In this document: positions 25,256 through 33,983 of the stretch, piece after piece
Layout of the letters: each line of letters begins with the position of its first letter
Position numbering within the stretch: position 1 is the stretch's first letter
NCBI GenBank assembly: GCA_944363525.1
Contig: CALVUF010000001.1
Coordinates: 242,497-306,496, forward strand
Direction of reading: 5' to 3'
DNA from: an uncultured Bacilli bacterium
GTDB lineage: Bacteria > Bacillota_I > Bacilli_A > RFN20 > CAG-826
DNA length: 64,000 bases
Position numbers and translations under genes: made by a program
The notes under the pieces: model-generated
Told to the model about the DNA's origin: nothing
Seen by the model: the letters and a program-made list of their open reading frames with translations, nothing else
Database searches by the model: none

Positions 25256-25415
25256 TGAAAATGTTACGTAACATCGGGCAAAACCCGGCGACAATTGTTG
25301 AATCCGGTAATCCGGTAATCAGCCATTCGCTGAATTCGAATTCTTTTTAATAATGTTCGCGCGTGCGTATACCTAGGCGCATTATGCGCAAGCGCGACTT
25401 TCTCCTTATTGATAT
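25256..25415. other. Gene-free upstream region with palindromes
   Basis: Between the distal cre box and the rpmA terminator I see no gene. The stretch holds a perfect 14-base palindrome (ATGTTACGTAACAT, 25261-25274), a tandem AATCCGGT repeat (near 25300-25317) and GCGCATTATGCGC (near 25377-25389). These could be protein-binding sites but none is recognised. Confidence 0.4.
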
Positions 25416-25441
25416 TAAAAAGCCCAGGCACTGGCCTGGGC
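25411..25441 (-). terminator. Terminator of the rplU-prp-rpmA operon
   Basis: GCCCAGGC and GCCTGGGC (25422-25441) form an 8-bp stem with a 4-base loop, followed by TTTTTAATAT on the minus strand. Confidence 0.9.
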
Positions 25442-25462
25442 GATGGTTTTGAGGCTACAAGC

Positions 25463-25759
25463 TTACTTGGCTTCGACGGCGTAGACGGAGACTTGCTTAT
25501 TGCTCCGGCCGACCCGTTCGAATTTGACGACGCCGGTGATGGTGGCGAAGAGGGTATCATCCCCACCCTTCTTGACGTTGTGGCCCGGGTAGACCTTGGT
25601 GCCGCGCTGCCGATAGAGGATCGAGCCGGCTGAGACGATTTCGCCGTCGCTGGCTTTGGCGCCTAACCGACGACCGGCCGAATCCCGGCCGTTCTTGGTG
25701 GAGCCGACGCCTTTCTTGGAGGCGAAGAGCTGTAAGTCTAGAACGAATTTCATGTTCAT
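25463..25759 (-). CDS. rpmA: Ribosomal protein bL27 with cleavable N-terminal extension
   Basis: bL27 of the 50S subunit, 98 residues, reaches toward the peptidyl transferase centre. The N-terminus carries the firmicute pre-sequence [17 protein letters not shown]; the known Prp cleavage point in this motif is after LQLF, giving mature protein beginning ASKKG. Core motifs [17 protein letters not shown] and [15 protein letters not shown] are present. The ATG at 25759 overlaps the prp stop (ATGA); an internal ATG at 25753 is an equally well-spaced alternative after AAAGGAAG. Confidence 0.97.
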   Translation of the reverse strand: MNMKFVLDLQLFASKKGVGSTKNGRDSAGRRLGAKASDGEIVSAGSILYRQRGTKVYPGHNVKKGGDDTLFATITGVVKFERVGRSNKQVSVYAVEAK

Positions 25760-26067
25760 ATCTTCCTTTCTTTGATTTCGATGGCCTGCGGGTAGGAGGC
25801 CAGGATGGTCTTCAGTTGAATGAGCATCGTCTCGATGACGACCTCGTCATGGTCATTGGATCCGGCCTTGGCGACGCATTCGATGAGCCCTGATTCGATG
25901 TTGATGTCGTAATCGTCGGGATCCTCGAAGGCGTTGAGGGCGCCGATGCTGACGGCGCTGACGCCGGCGCAGACTAGGTCTTTGCCATAGTCCCCGCAAT
26001 TGGCGTGCCCCTTTATCTTCAGGGAATGGAATCCTTTGCCCTTGTATTCGACTTCGACCTTGATCAT
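25756..26067 (-). CDS. prp: Ribosomal-processing cysteine protease Prp
   Basis: The 103-residue protein (YsxB family) has the catalytic pair in [20 protein letters not shown]: the His of GHA and the Cys of VCAG. In Staphylococcus and relatives Prp removes the N-terminal extension of bL27, and this bL27 has that extension. It sits between rplU and rpmA, overlapping them by 1 and 4 bases. Confidence 0.95.
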   Translation of the reverse strand: MIKVEVEYKGKGFHSLKIKGHANCGDYGKDLVCAGVSAVSIGALNAFEDPDDYDINIESGLIECVAKAGSNDHDEVVIETMLIQLKTILASYPQAIEIKERKI

Positions 26068-26375
26068 TAGGCGTTGATGGATTTGACGACTAAGCAGGTA
26101 TAGGGCTGACGGTGGCCGATGGTCTTCCGCTCATTGGCTTTGGCCTTATACTTGAAGACTTTGATCTTCTTGGCTAAGCCCTGCTTCTCGACCTTGCATT
26201 CGACCGAGGCGCCTTTGACGTAGGGATCGCCGACCTTGCTCTTCTCCCCGCCGACGAAGAGGACTTTGCCGATGGTGAGATCGGTTCCGACTTCCGCGTC
26301 GAGCTTCTCGACGTAGATCTTGTCGCCGACGGAGACGGTGATCTGCTTGCCGCCGGTTTCGATGATAGCGTACAT
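26067..26375 (-). CDS. rplU: Ribosomal protein bL21
   Basis: The 102-residue 50S protein shows [34 protein letters not shown] and the C-terminal [20 protein letters not shown] typical of bL21. It heads the rplU-prp-rpmA operon, with AAGGAGGAAATA before the start and a structured leader upstream. Confidence 0.97.
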   Translation of the reverse strand: MYAIIETGGKQITVSVGDKIYVEKLDAEVGTDLTIGKVLFVGGEKSKVGDPYVKGASVECKVEKQGLAKKIKVFKYKAKANERKTIGHRQPYTCLVVKSINA

Positions 26376-26486
26376 TGTTTGGTATTTCCTCCTTGTGTAC
26401 TTTGGCTTGATGACTCGCTCTAGAGGCGGCTAACGCGCTTAAATGCCTCTTCGATGCGGTTGCGCCCCAAAGCCGGAGGCGTCAAC
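26376..26486 (-). promoter_or_regulatory. Structured leader of rplU (L21-leader-like)
   Basis: Between a TATAGT box (26493-26498) and rplU lie about 110 bases with an AGAGGC/GCCTCT stem enclosing GCGCG-rich loops. Bacillus rplU operons carry an L21 leader at this place that is thought to give autoregulation. I cannot confirm the consensus by eye. Confidence 0.4.
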
Positions 26487-26555
26487 GGGCATACTATACA
26501 GCCCCTTTCCCTTATAGGGAAGAGAAATCGAACGAAACGGAGGATATTCGCCGCC

Positions 26556-26617
26556 CACTTAAAAACGCCGACCGTCCTTTTAGAACCAAAAGGGAATTAT
26601 CGATCGGTTTCGGCGTT
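26556..26617 (-). terminator. Terminator after the 164-residue lipoprotein gene
   Basis: A long stem (ACGCCGACCG with CGGTTTCGGCGT, about 26564-26615) encloses a small CCTTTT/AAAAGG hairpin; the minus strand continues TTTTTAAG. Confidence 0.75.
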
Positions 26618-26631
26618 TATATGATTTTCAA

Positions 26632-27126
26632 TCAGAAGTCGAGCGGCGCGACTTGCCCGATGTAATAAAGTTCGGAGAAAGTGAGTGATAACGGAGCGAT
26701 ATAGGTCAAGTCCGAGGAACGTTTGCCAAGGAAAACCGCCCCATCTTCAAATTGATCAAGGGCGAGCATCCCGCCACTGAAATCATTGAAGACAACATCC
26801 CCCTCGAACTTGAAGGTGCCGTCGACATGGCGACTATACGACCAATGGTTCGTGCCATCATCGTAAGTCAAATCGGCGAAATAACGGTTCTCGCGGATGC
26901 CGGCTCTGATGGCCTGAAGATTGCCTAAATCAGAGGGCGGATTGTCGTAATTCCCATAGAAAACCAATTGACCATTGGCATCGTGATCTAGGATGACGTT
27001 GGAATATTGCCGGCGATCGTCGTCGTTTGCCCAACCGATGAGCTCATCGATTGACGACGGGGCTTTCGGAGAGCATCCAAACAAGACGATGGAGGGTAGG
27101 ATCAAGGCCAATACGTTGGATTTCAT
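26632..27126 (-). CDS. Lipoprotein of unknown function
   Basis: The 164-residue protein has a lipoprotein signal (VLFGC, Cys18) and a soluble domain rich in Asp, Tyr and Phe (DLTYDDGTNHWSYSRHV, GTFKFEGDVVFNDF). No known family or catalytic motif recognised. It stands alone between radC and its own terminator. The pattern of alternating aromatic and acidic residues suggests a beta-sheet domain. Function unknown. Confidence 0.7.
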   Translation of the reverse strand: MKSNVLALILPSIVLFGCSPKAPSSIDELIGWANDDDRRQYSNVILDHDANGQLVFYGNYDNPPSDLGNLQAIRAGIRENRYFADLTYDDGTNHWSYSRHVDGTFKFEGDVVFNDFSGGMLALDQFEDGAVFLGKRSSDLTYIAPLSLTFSELYYIGQVAPLDF

Positions 27127-27335
27127 GCGTTACCATTCCCTTCTTTCAGATAAAATCTCGCGAACTGCGCTTTCCATGCCACCGCCAGCCCATATGGATT
27201 GCAATGGCCAAAAGCGAATCCGCATCTATATGGTAACACGAGGATCAAAATCCGCAAAAGGGTTTGGAACCACACTTTTAACTGCGATTGGCGCGAGAAA
27301 CCAGATAAAGGGATTGAAAAAAGGGAGACCCGAAG

Positions 27336-27953
27336 TTAGTTCAGCAACCCGTTCACCTTGAATGAATACTTTCCCATCGGTGAATAGATCAGATGGTCCA
27401 GCAAGGTTATGTTCAAAGCCTTAAGCAAAGGCAAAAGTTCGGCGGTGAACCGAAGGTCCGCGTTCGAGGGCAAAGGGGCACCATTGGGATGGGTATGGAC
27501 GAAAAGGATCTTCCCCGCCCCGAAGGCGCAGGCCGAGCGGATCGCTTCTTTTGGGCTTAAGGCGACCCGATTGCCCTTCCCCTTGGCCAATAGTTCCCGT
27601 CCTAAGGGCTTCCCGGTCGAGGAAAACGCGAATATCCAGGCCTCTTCCTGGCTTCTATCGAATTTGACCCATTCCTTCCGTTTACCCAGCTCGAAGGCGG
27701 CCAATAGCCTTAAGGCCGTGGCTAGGCTCAGCCCTTTTTGGGACAAAAGGAAAGGGAGCCCGATATTCGGCAAATAAGCGGAGCCGCCGCAGGCGTAAAG
27801 CAGGTCTCTCGCGATCTCGAGGGCGCTATGCCCTTTGGTGCCCGACCCGATGAGCAGAGCCAAAAGCTCTTCGCTGTTAAGCTCGACGATCCCTTCCTTT
27901 AAAGCTTTTTCCCGTGGCCGGCATTCGAGAGGCAATTCGGCGATCTTGGCCAC
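27336..27953 (-). CDS. radC: RadC-family JAB1/MPN domain protein
   Basis: The 205-residue protein has a helix-hairpin-helix-like N-terminus (LNSEELLALLIGSGTKGHSA) and a C-terminal MPN domain with metal-binding HTHPNGAPLPSNAD near residue 153. RadC was once linked to repair, but its biochemical role remains unclear. The metal ligands (H-x-H, then D) are present. It overlaps the upstream 61-residue gene by one base. Confidence 0.88.
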   Translation of the reverse strand: MAKIAELPLECRPREKALKEGIVELNSEELLALLIGSGTKGHSALEIARDLLYACGGSAYLPNIGLPFLLSQKGLSLATALRLLAAFELGKRKEWVKFDRSQEEAWIFAFSSTGKPLGRELLAKGKGNRVALSPKEAIRSACAFGAGKILFVHTHPNGAPLPSNADLRFTAELLPLLKALNITLLDHLIYSPMGKYSFKVNGLLN

Positions 27954-28138
27954 TACTTACCCCACTCGAACTTATAGCCGCCCGGCAAGGTGATCTTCGA
28001 ATCCCCTGAAAGGAACAGCCGGTAGGCGACGATGGTCAGGATGACGACGGTGAAGATGACGAAGACGGTGGTGAGGGTCAAGGCCTCGCCGGGCCGGACC
28101 GAATTGAGCTCGTCTTCGCTCATGGGCGTTAGATACAT
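27953..28138 (-). CDS. 61-residue single-helix membrane protein
   Basis: The protein has a short N-terminus (MYLTPMSEDELNSVRPGEAL), one transmembrane helix (TLTTVFVIFTVVILTIVAYRLF, about 22-43) and a C-terminal tail GDSKITLPGGYKFEWGK. The start at 28138 is set by AAGGAGGTGAT, a full-length complement of the 16S rRNA 3' end, so expression may be strong. It precedes radC with a one-base overlap and follows the valS terminator. No family recognised. The Gly-Gly-containing aromatic tail is notable but I do not assign a function. Confidence 0.65.
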   Translation of the reverse strand: MYLTPMSEDELNSVRPGEALTLTTVFVIFTVVILTIVAYRLFLSGDSKITLPGGYKFEWGK

Positions 28139-28210
28139 GGATATCACCTCCTTACTGAATAAGTAGGCGGCGAATTCGTTCTTGTCACCAAGAAATTATA
28201 GTAGTTAATG

Positions 28211-28234
28211 GAAAAAGGCCGAATCGATCGGCCT
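28211..28234 (-). terminator. Terminator of valS
   Basis: AGGCCGA and TCGGCCT (28216-28234) form a 7-bp stem with a 5-base loop and are followed by TTTTTCC on the minus strand. Confidence 0.88.
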
Positions 28235-28242
28235 AATTCTCT

Positions 28243-30807
28243 TTAACCGAGCTTAGCGAGCTGGGCTTTGGCTTCAGCTAGCTTCTGCTTATTGAGGGAG
28301 AGCTTATCCTGCTCGAGCTTGATCTTCTCCTTCGGGGCCTTGGCGAGGAAACCAGGGTTAGAAAGCATCTTCTCCCCCCGGGCCACTTCGGCCTCGAGGC
28401 GAGTTATCTCCTCGTTCAACCGGGCTTTGGCCGTCCCTTTGTCCTCCTCGTGCTCGACGAAGAGGGAGACGCCGCCGTAATTGTAAATCCGGCCGCCTTC
28501 CGGGAGTTCCGGCGCTTCTTCGATCGACTTAGCGAAGAGGAACCGGGTCAAGTAAGCCTCGATTCCTTTAAAGGGGAGTTTCGGGGAAAGGATGAGTTTG
28601 ACCGCCTCATTCGGGGCTAAGCCGGTTTCCGACTTATAGCTCCGGACATCCTTGATCATCTGCTTAAGGATATTCCCTTTCTTCTCAGAAGAAGGGAAGC
28701 GATACCCTTTCATCTCCTCGGGATAGCTTTCCTCCATGATCGAGTTCTGATGCTTGGGCAAGGAAAGATACATCTCCTCGGCGATGAAGGGGCAATAAGG
28801 ATAAATGAGGAGGATAATGCTCTTGATGACGTGGAACAAGACATCTTTGGTCGCCCCGTCGCCGCTGACTTTGCTCATCTCCAGATAGAAAGAGCAGAAA
28901 TCGTCATAGACGAAATCGTATAGGATCGAGGAAGCGGCCCCGAACTGATAGGCGTCCATCTTCTTCTCGACCGCGGCGATGGTCTTCGATAATCTCGTCA
29001 AGATGTACTGATCGAGGGTATTGAGCCCCTTTTTGTCGATGTCCTTCGGCTGATAATCCTCGCCAAGGGTCAACTCGACATAACGGCAGGCGTTCCAGAT
29101 CTTGTTCAGGTAATTGGCGCTGGCGCTCAGCTTCTCATCGCTATAACGCATATCCTGACCCGGGGTCGAGTTGGTGGTGATGAAATAACGGAGGGCGTCG
29201 ACCCCGTATTTGGCGATGACGTCGATCGGGTCGATGCCGTTGCCAAGCGATTTGCTCATCTTCCGCCCCTGCTCATCGCGGATAAGCCCGTGGATGACCA
29301 CTTGCTTAAAAGGCGACTTCCCGGTGAAATGGAGCGATTGGAACACCATCCGCGACACCCAGAAGAAGATGATGTCGTAACCGGTGACTAGGACGCTGGT
29401 TGGGAAATAACGGTCGAAATCCGGGGTTTTATCGGGCCAGCCTAAGGTGGCGAAAGGCCATAACCCGGAGGAGAACCAAGTGTCGAGGACATCCTCGTCT
29501 TGATCGTATAAGGCCGGGTCGAGCGGGGTTTCGCTCACGACGACCGAGCCATCCTCTTTCGAATAATAAGCCGGGATCCGGTGGCCCCACCATAATTGCC
29601 TAGAGATGCACCAATCGTCGCAGCTCGCCATCCAACGAAGCAAGACTTTCTCAAACCGCTTGGGGATGAAATCGACTTTGCCCGCACTCTTTTGGGAAGC
29701 GAGGACGGCCTCGGCTAACGGGCGCATCTTGACGAACCATTGTTTGGAAAGCATCGGCTCGACGACCGCGCCGCTTCGCTCGGAATGGCCGACCGAATGG
29801 ACGATCTTCTCGATTTTCTGCAGGTGCCCTTGCTCTTTGATCCTTTCGACCAAGGCTTTTCGGCATTCATAACGGTCCATCCCCTTATATTCGCCAGCCA
29901 ATTCGTTCATCTTGGCCGATTCATCAAGCACTTTGATGAAAGGGAAGCCATATTTTTTCGCTAAGTTGAAGTCATTGGGGTCATGGGCCGGGGTGCATTT
30001 CATCGCCCCGGTTCCGAAGGAAATATCGACATAGGGGTCGGCCATCAATGGCAATTCCTGGCCGTTCGCCGGATTGATGACCTTTTTGCCGACCAAATCG
30101 GCGAACCGCTTGTCCTTGGGGTTGACGAAGACGGCAACGTCGCCGAACATCGTCTCCGGTCGAGTGGTGGCGACCACGATCTGCTTATCCTCCCCCACCA
30201 CGTCGTAAAGGAAGTAGAAGAACTCCCCTTCGTCGTCGCTATGGACGACTTCGATATTCGAAAGGGCGGTCCGCAATTCCGGGTCCCAATTGATGATCCG
30301 TTCACCCCGATAGATAAGCCCCTCATCATAAAGGGTCTTGAAAACCCGTTTGACCGCTTTCTGGAGCCCTTCGTCGAGGGTGAACCGTTCCCGGGTATAG
30401 TCGACCGAAAGGCCGATGCTAGCCCATTGCTTATGGATGGTCGCGGAGTATTCCTCTTTCCATTCGAAGGCTTTCTCTAAAAACTTCTCCCGGCCGAGGT
30501 CATAACGGGAAATGCCCTGCTTACGCAATCTTTCCTCGACTTTGGCCTGGGTGGCGATGCCCGCATGGTCGACGCCGGGGACCCAGAGGACGTCAAATCC
30601 CTTCATCCGTTTGTAACGGGCGATGATATCGTCAGGGATAGTATCCATGACGTGGCCTAAATGGAGCTTGCCGGTGACGTTCGGAGGCGGGATGACCAAG
30701 GAGAAAGGCTGCTTGGACTTATCCCCGGCCGTGAAATAGCCGCCTTCCTTCCACTTCTCGTACTTCCCTTCCTCGACTTGCAGATGATCGTAACGTTTAT
30801 CGAGCAT
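28243..30807 (-). CDS. valS: Valine-tRNA ligase
   Basis: This cytoplasmic class I synthetase charges tRNA-Val. The 854-residue protein has PPPNVTGKLHLGHVMD (HIGH-type motif, about residue 41), the editing domain (VVATTRPETMFGDVAV, about 215), KMSKSLGNG (about 505), and a C-terminal coiled coil (EEITRLEAEVARGEKML to the end) typical of ValRS. The start at 30807 follows TAGGAGGGCGCAT; the frame remains open 72 bases upstream, but that stretch is T-box leader. Confidence 0.97.
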   Translation of the reverse strand: MLDKRYDHLQVEEGKYEKWKEGGYFTAGDKSKQPFSLVIPPPNVTGKLHLGHVMDTIPDDIIARYKRMKGFDVLWVPGVDHAGIATQAKVEERLRKQGISRYDLGREKFLEKAFEWKEEYSATIHKQWASIGLSVDYTRERFTLDEGLQKAVKRVFKTLYDEGLIYRGERIINWDPELRTALSNIEVVHSDDEGEFFYFLYDVVGEDKQIVVATTRPETMFGDVAVFVNPKDKRFADLVGKKVINPANGQELPLMADPYVDISFGTGAMKCTPAHDPNDFNLAKKYGFPFIKVLDESAKMNELAGEYKGMDRYECRKALVERIKEQGHLQKIEKIVHSVGHSERSGAVVEPMLSKQWFVKMRPLAEAVLASQKSAGKVDFIPKRFEKVLLRWMASCDDWCISRQLWWGHRIPAYYSKEDGSVVVSETPLDPALYDQDEDVLDTWFSSGLWPFATLGWPDKTPDFDRYFPTSVLVTGYDIIFFWVSRMVFQSLHFTGKSPFKQVVIHGLIRDEQGRKMSKSLGNGIDPIDVIAKYGVDALRYFITTNSTPGQDMRYSDEKLSASANYLNKIWNACRYVELTLGEDYQPKDIDKKGLNTLDQYILTRLSKTIAAVEKKMDAYQFGAASSILYDFVYDDFCSFYLEMSKVSGDGATKDVLFHVIKSIILLIYPYCPFIAEEMYLSLPKHQNSIMEESYPEEMKGYRFPSSEKKGNILKQMIKDVRSYKSETGLAPNEAVKLILSPKLPFKGIEAYLTRFLFAKSIEEAPELPEGGRIYNYGGVSLFVEHEEDKGTAKARLNEEITRLEAEVARGEKMLSNPGFLAKAPKEKIKLEQDKLSLNKQKLAEAKAQLAKLG

Positions 30808-31016
30808 ATGCGCCCTCCTAAGAAAACAAAACGCCGGCCCAGCTTGGGGCGCGGCGCGCGGTACCACCCAATTTCCCAAAGAAATATCTTTGGCTCTTTT
30901 CCCTTAACGCGGGGGAACGATTCCCTCCCCGAGCGACTTGAAGGCTTACCGGCCGAGCTTCCACCGTCCTCGGCTCTCTATTCGGCTATCCCTTCTCCCT
31001 CTCGGTTCCTCGAGAC
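30808..31016 (-). promoter_or_regulatory. T-box leader of valS
   Basis: The conserved GGGTGGTACCGCG T-box (30857-30869) lies upstream of a GC-rich terminator stem (30832-30856) with TTTTGTTTTC after it. An AGAGAG element is seen in stem I and a GTC triplet (30935-30937), a valine codon, lies at a plausible specifier position. Uncharged tRNA-Val would pair with the leader and allow read-through into valS. The specifier assignment is tentative. Confidence 0.9.
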
Positions 31017-31021
31017 GCCCT

Positions 31022-31050
31022 ATTATGGACTGCGGAAGCAAAGATATCAA
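31022..31050 (-). promoter_or_regulatory. Promoter of the valS T-box transcript
   Basis: TTGATA (31045-31050), 17 bases, CATAAT (31022-31027) on the minus strand, immediately after engB. Confidence 0.75.
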
Positions 31051-31617
31051 CTAGAGGATCGAGGCGATGGCCCCTCTGATCTGAAATAAGGATTTATCGC
31101 TTAAATCGGAGAAAAAAGGCTTTTCTAGACCAAGGTCGGCGGCCCGAAGCTCCGCCTTATGGCGCATCGCCTGATTGTAGGTGTCGGCTTTAGTCACCAC
31201 CGGGACGATGGGCTTCCCAAAAGTCTCCAAGTAACGGATGAACTTCTTGTCGTCTTCGCCAAGGTCCCGTCGCAAATCCAACAGCAAGACGATACCTTTT
31301 AGCAAGGGATAGTTAGCATAAGCCTCCATCATCGAGGAGAACTGGATCGTCAACATCGTGGCGAAGCCGGTCGAGCCATACCCTGGCGAATCGACGAGAT
31401 AGAACCTTGAATCGATCAGGAAATAGTTCAGAAGCTTCGTCTTGCCGGCTTTCTTCGACTTAAAGGCCAGCTTCTGCCCGGTTAAGGCGTTGATCAGCGA
31501 GCTTTTGCCGACGTTGCTCCGCCCGACGATCAAGACCTCGGGGATCGAATCCTTGGGTCTAGAAGACAAAGAAGGCGCGGAGATGACAAACCGCGCCTTC
31601 TGGAAATCGATTCTCAT
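31051..31617 (-). CDS. engB: Ribosome biogenesis GTPase EngB/YsxC
   Basis: The 188-residue GTPase helps assemble the 50S subunit. G1 GRSNVGKSS (about residue 32), G3 DSPGYG (about 76), G4 VTKAD (about 141) and the C-terminal SDLSDKSL are present. It overlaps lon by 4 bases, as in the Bacillus lonA-ysxC pair. Confidence 0.95.
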   Translation of the reverse strand: MRIDFQKARFVISAPSLSSRPKDSIPEVLIVGRSNVGKSSLINALTGQKLAFKSKKAGKTKLLNYFLIDSRFYLVDSPGYGSTGFATMLTIQFSSMMEAYANYPLLKGIVLLLDLRRDLGEDDKKFIRYLETFGKPIVPVVTKADTYNQAMRHKAELRAADLGLEKPFFSDLSDKSLFQIRGAIASIL

Positions 31618-33944
31618 GCCTTCTTGTGGACGAGCGCGATCGCAAGCGCGTCATCCACGCATTTCATGAAGGAGATCTGAAGGGTCTTCTTCACTTCCTC
31701 CGGCAGTTCCTCGACGTCCTTTTTGTTGTCGATCGGGACGATGATCTGCTTGATGCCGCTTCGAAGGGCGGCTAAGGATTTCTCCCGCAGCCCGCCGATC
31801 GGTAAGGCCTTGCCCCGAAGCGTCACCTCGCCGGTCATGGCGACGTTGGCGTCGACGCTAGTGTGCGTCAAGCTCGAGACGATGGCGGTCGTGATGGCGA
31901 CGCCGGCGCTCGGGCCGTCCTTGGGCACCGCCCCTTCCGGGACGTGGACATGGATGTCGTTTTCCTGGAAGAGCTTGGAATCGATGCCGTATTTCTCAGC
32001 GTTAGCCCGGACGTAGTCGAGGGCGATAGTCGCCGATTCCTTCATAACGTCGCCGAGTTTCCCGGTTAGGACCAATCCGCCTTTCCCAGGGAAATAGGTG
32101 ACCTCGATCGGGAGGATATCGCCTCCGAAATCGGTATAGGCGAGGCCGGTGACGACGCCGATCTGGTTTTCCTTTTCCTTCTTGCTACCTTCGAAGAGCT
32201 CAACCCCTTGGTACTTATGGACCTTGTCGAGGTCGACCTCGACCGGACGGGGGGTGCTCTCGTCGTTGAGAATCTCAACGACCGCCTTCCGGCAGCAAGA
32301 GGCGATGAGCCGTTCGAGTTGCCGGACCCCGGCCTCCATCGTGTAATGCTCGATGAGGCACTTAAGGGCGGGTTCGGTGAAGTGGATGTCGCTCTCCTTT
32401 AACCCCGCCAGCTTGGTTTGCTTGGGAATCAGGAAGCCATCGGCGATCTGTAGCTTCTCAATCTCGGTATAGGACGGGACCTCGATCAATTCCAACCGGT
32501 CGCGAAGCGGGCCGGGGATGTTATCGAGGTTATTGGCCGTGCAGATGAATAAGACGTTCGAGAGGTCATAAGGCTCCTCGACGTAATTATCGTTGAAGGC
32601 GAAGTTCTGTTCCGGGTCGAGGACCTCGAGCAAGGCCGAGGCCGGGTCGCCCCGATAAGAGGAGCCGCCGAGCTTATCGATCTCGTCGAGCAGGAACACC
32701 GGATTGGTGGTCCCGGCTTTGATCATGCCGTGAATAATCCGGCCCGGCAATGAGCCAACGTAAGTCCGCCGGTGGCCGCGGATCTCGGCTTCATCTGAGA
32801 TTCCGCCTAAAGCGGTCTTGAAGAACTTCCGTCCCAAAGCTCTGGCGATCGAACGGCCAAGCGAGGTCTTGCCGCAGCCCGGCGGGCCATAGAAACAAAG
32901 GATCGGGGCTTTGAGGTTCCCGGTCATCTTCTTGACCGCGAGGTATTCGATGATCCTTTTCTTAACCTTCTCGAGCCCATAATGGTCCTCGTCAAGGACG
33001 GCTTGGACGTGCTTAAGGTCCTCATCGTCCTCGGTCTTCTCGAACCAAGGGATGGAGAAGATGGTATCGATGTAATTCATGATGAGGGAAGCCTCAATCG
33101 AGGATTCCGGCATCATCTTGTACCGCTTCAGCTCGGATTTGATCTTGGCCTTGATTCCCTCGGGATAGGGGTTCTTCTCAAGCTTCTCGAGGATCGCGTC
33201 CTCGCTATGCTCGCCGTCATCGTCTTCCCCGAGCTCTTCCCGGATGGCCTTCATCTTCTCCCGGAGATAGTATTCCTTTTGGCTCCGTTGGGCGCTTTCT
33301 TGGACTTTCTTCGAGAGATCATCCTCGACCGCGGCCATCTGTCTGACCGAGGTGAGGAAAGTGAGCAATAGATTAAGCCGGGAATTGATGTCCTCGTCCT
33401 CGAGCAATTGCTCTTTCTGGGCGAGGGTCAACGGAAGATAAGCGGCTAAGGTATCGGGGAGATCGGCGGCCGAGAGTCCCTTGGAGAGGCTCGCGATATG
33501 GATCCGCGGGAGCCCATTATTGGGACTCGAGAGGAAAGTGGTGATCTCCTTCATCAGGCGGAGCTCTTCGTTCTTATCCCCTTCCTTCGGGGCGATGATC
33601 TCGCCGACCGCCTCGAAATAGCCGTCTTTGGCGTAGATCGAGGTGAAGTGGACCCGTTTGGAGCCGACGACCCGGATCCTTACCCCCGAATCGAAGGGGG
33701 CGTAGGAAGTGACCCGGCACATGGTCCCATAGGTAAAGAGGTCATCAGGGGTCGGGGCATCGGTCGCCTCCCCTTTCTGGGAGACGACGAAGATGAGGTT
33801 ATTGGTGGCCGACCGGGCTTGCTCAACGGCGAGCCGGGAGAATTCCCTCCCAACCTCGACTTCCTCGGAAGCCCCGGGGAAGACGACGAGCGAGCGGGCG
33901 ACCATTAATGGCAAGGTGATGGCTTGCTCTTTGTTATCGTTCAT
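31614..33944 (-). CDS. lon: ATP-dependent protease Lon (LonA)
   Basis: Lon degrades misfolded and regulatory proteins in the cytoplasm. The 776-residue protein has an N-terminal LAN domain (LPLMVARSLVVFPGASEEVEVG), Walker A FYGPPGCGKTSLG (about 355), Walker B VFLLDEIDKL and the Ser-Lys protease site in PKDGPSAGVAI (about 682) with the Lys in LRGKALPIGGLREKSLAA. AAGGAGG precedes the start. It lies 39 bases after tig. Confidence 0.97.
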   Translation of the reverse strand: MNDNKEQAITLPLMVARSLVVFPGASEEVEVGREFSRLAVEQARSATNNLIFVVSQKGEATDAPTPDDLFTYGTMCRVTSYAPFDSGVRIRVVGSKRVHFTSIYAKDGYFEAVGEIIAPKEGDKNEELRLMKEITTFLSSPNNGLPRIHIASLSKGLSAADLPDTLAAYLPLTLAQKEQLLEDEDINSRLNLLLTFLTSVRQMAAVEDDLSKKVQESAQRSQKEYYLREKMKAIREELGEDDDGEHSEDAILEKLEKNPYPEGIKAKIKSELKRYKMMPESSIEASLIMNYIDTIFSIPWFEKTEDDEDLKHVQAVLDEDHYGLEKVKKRIIEYLAVKKMTGNLKAPILCFYGPPGCGKTSLGRSIARALGRKFFKTALGGISDEAEIRGHRRTYVGSLPGRIIHGMIKAGTTNPVFLLDEIDKLGGSSYRGDPASALLEVLDPEQNFAFNDNYVEEPYDLSNVLFICTANNLDNIPGPLRDRLELIEVPSYTEIEKLQIADGFLIPKQTKLAGLKESDIHFTEPALKCLIEHYTMEAGVRQLERLIASCCRKAVVEILNDESTPRPVEVDLDKVHKYQGVELFEGSKKEKENQIGVVTGLAYTDFGGDILPIEVTYFPGKGGLVLTGKLGDVMKESATIALDYVRANAEKYGIDSKLFQENDIHVHVPEGAVPKDGPSAGVAITTAIVSSLTHTSVDANVAMTGEVTLRGKALPIGGLREKSLAALRSGIKQIIVPIDNKKDVEELPEEVKKTLQISFMKCVDDALAIALVHKKA

Positions 33945-33983
33945 GGCAATGCCTCCTTAATTTAGGACGCCGCCAATCGGTGA

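Noticed and set aside
30808..30879. N-terminal extension of valS by 24 codons
   Set aside because: The extension runs through the T-box and terminator stem; the internal ATG has a proper ribosome binding site.
30808..31016. Complex hairpins considered as a repeat or CRISPR element
   Set aside because: The conserved T-box sequence and terminator show it is a tRNA-sensing leader. I saw no regularly spaced direct repeats of CRISPR type anywhere in the window.
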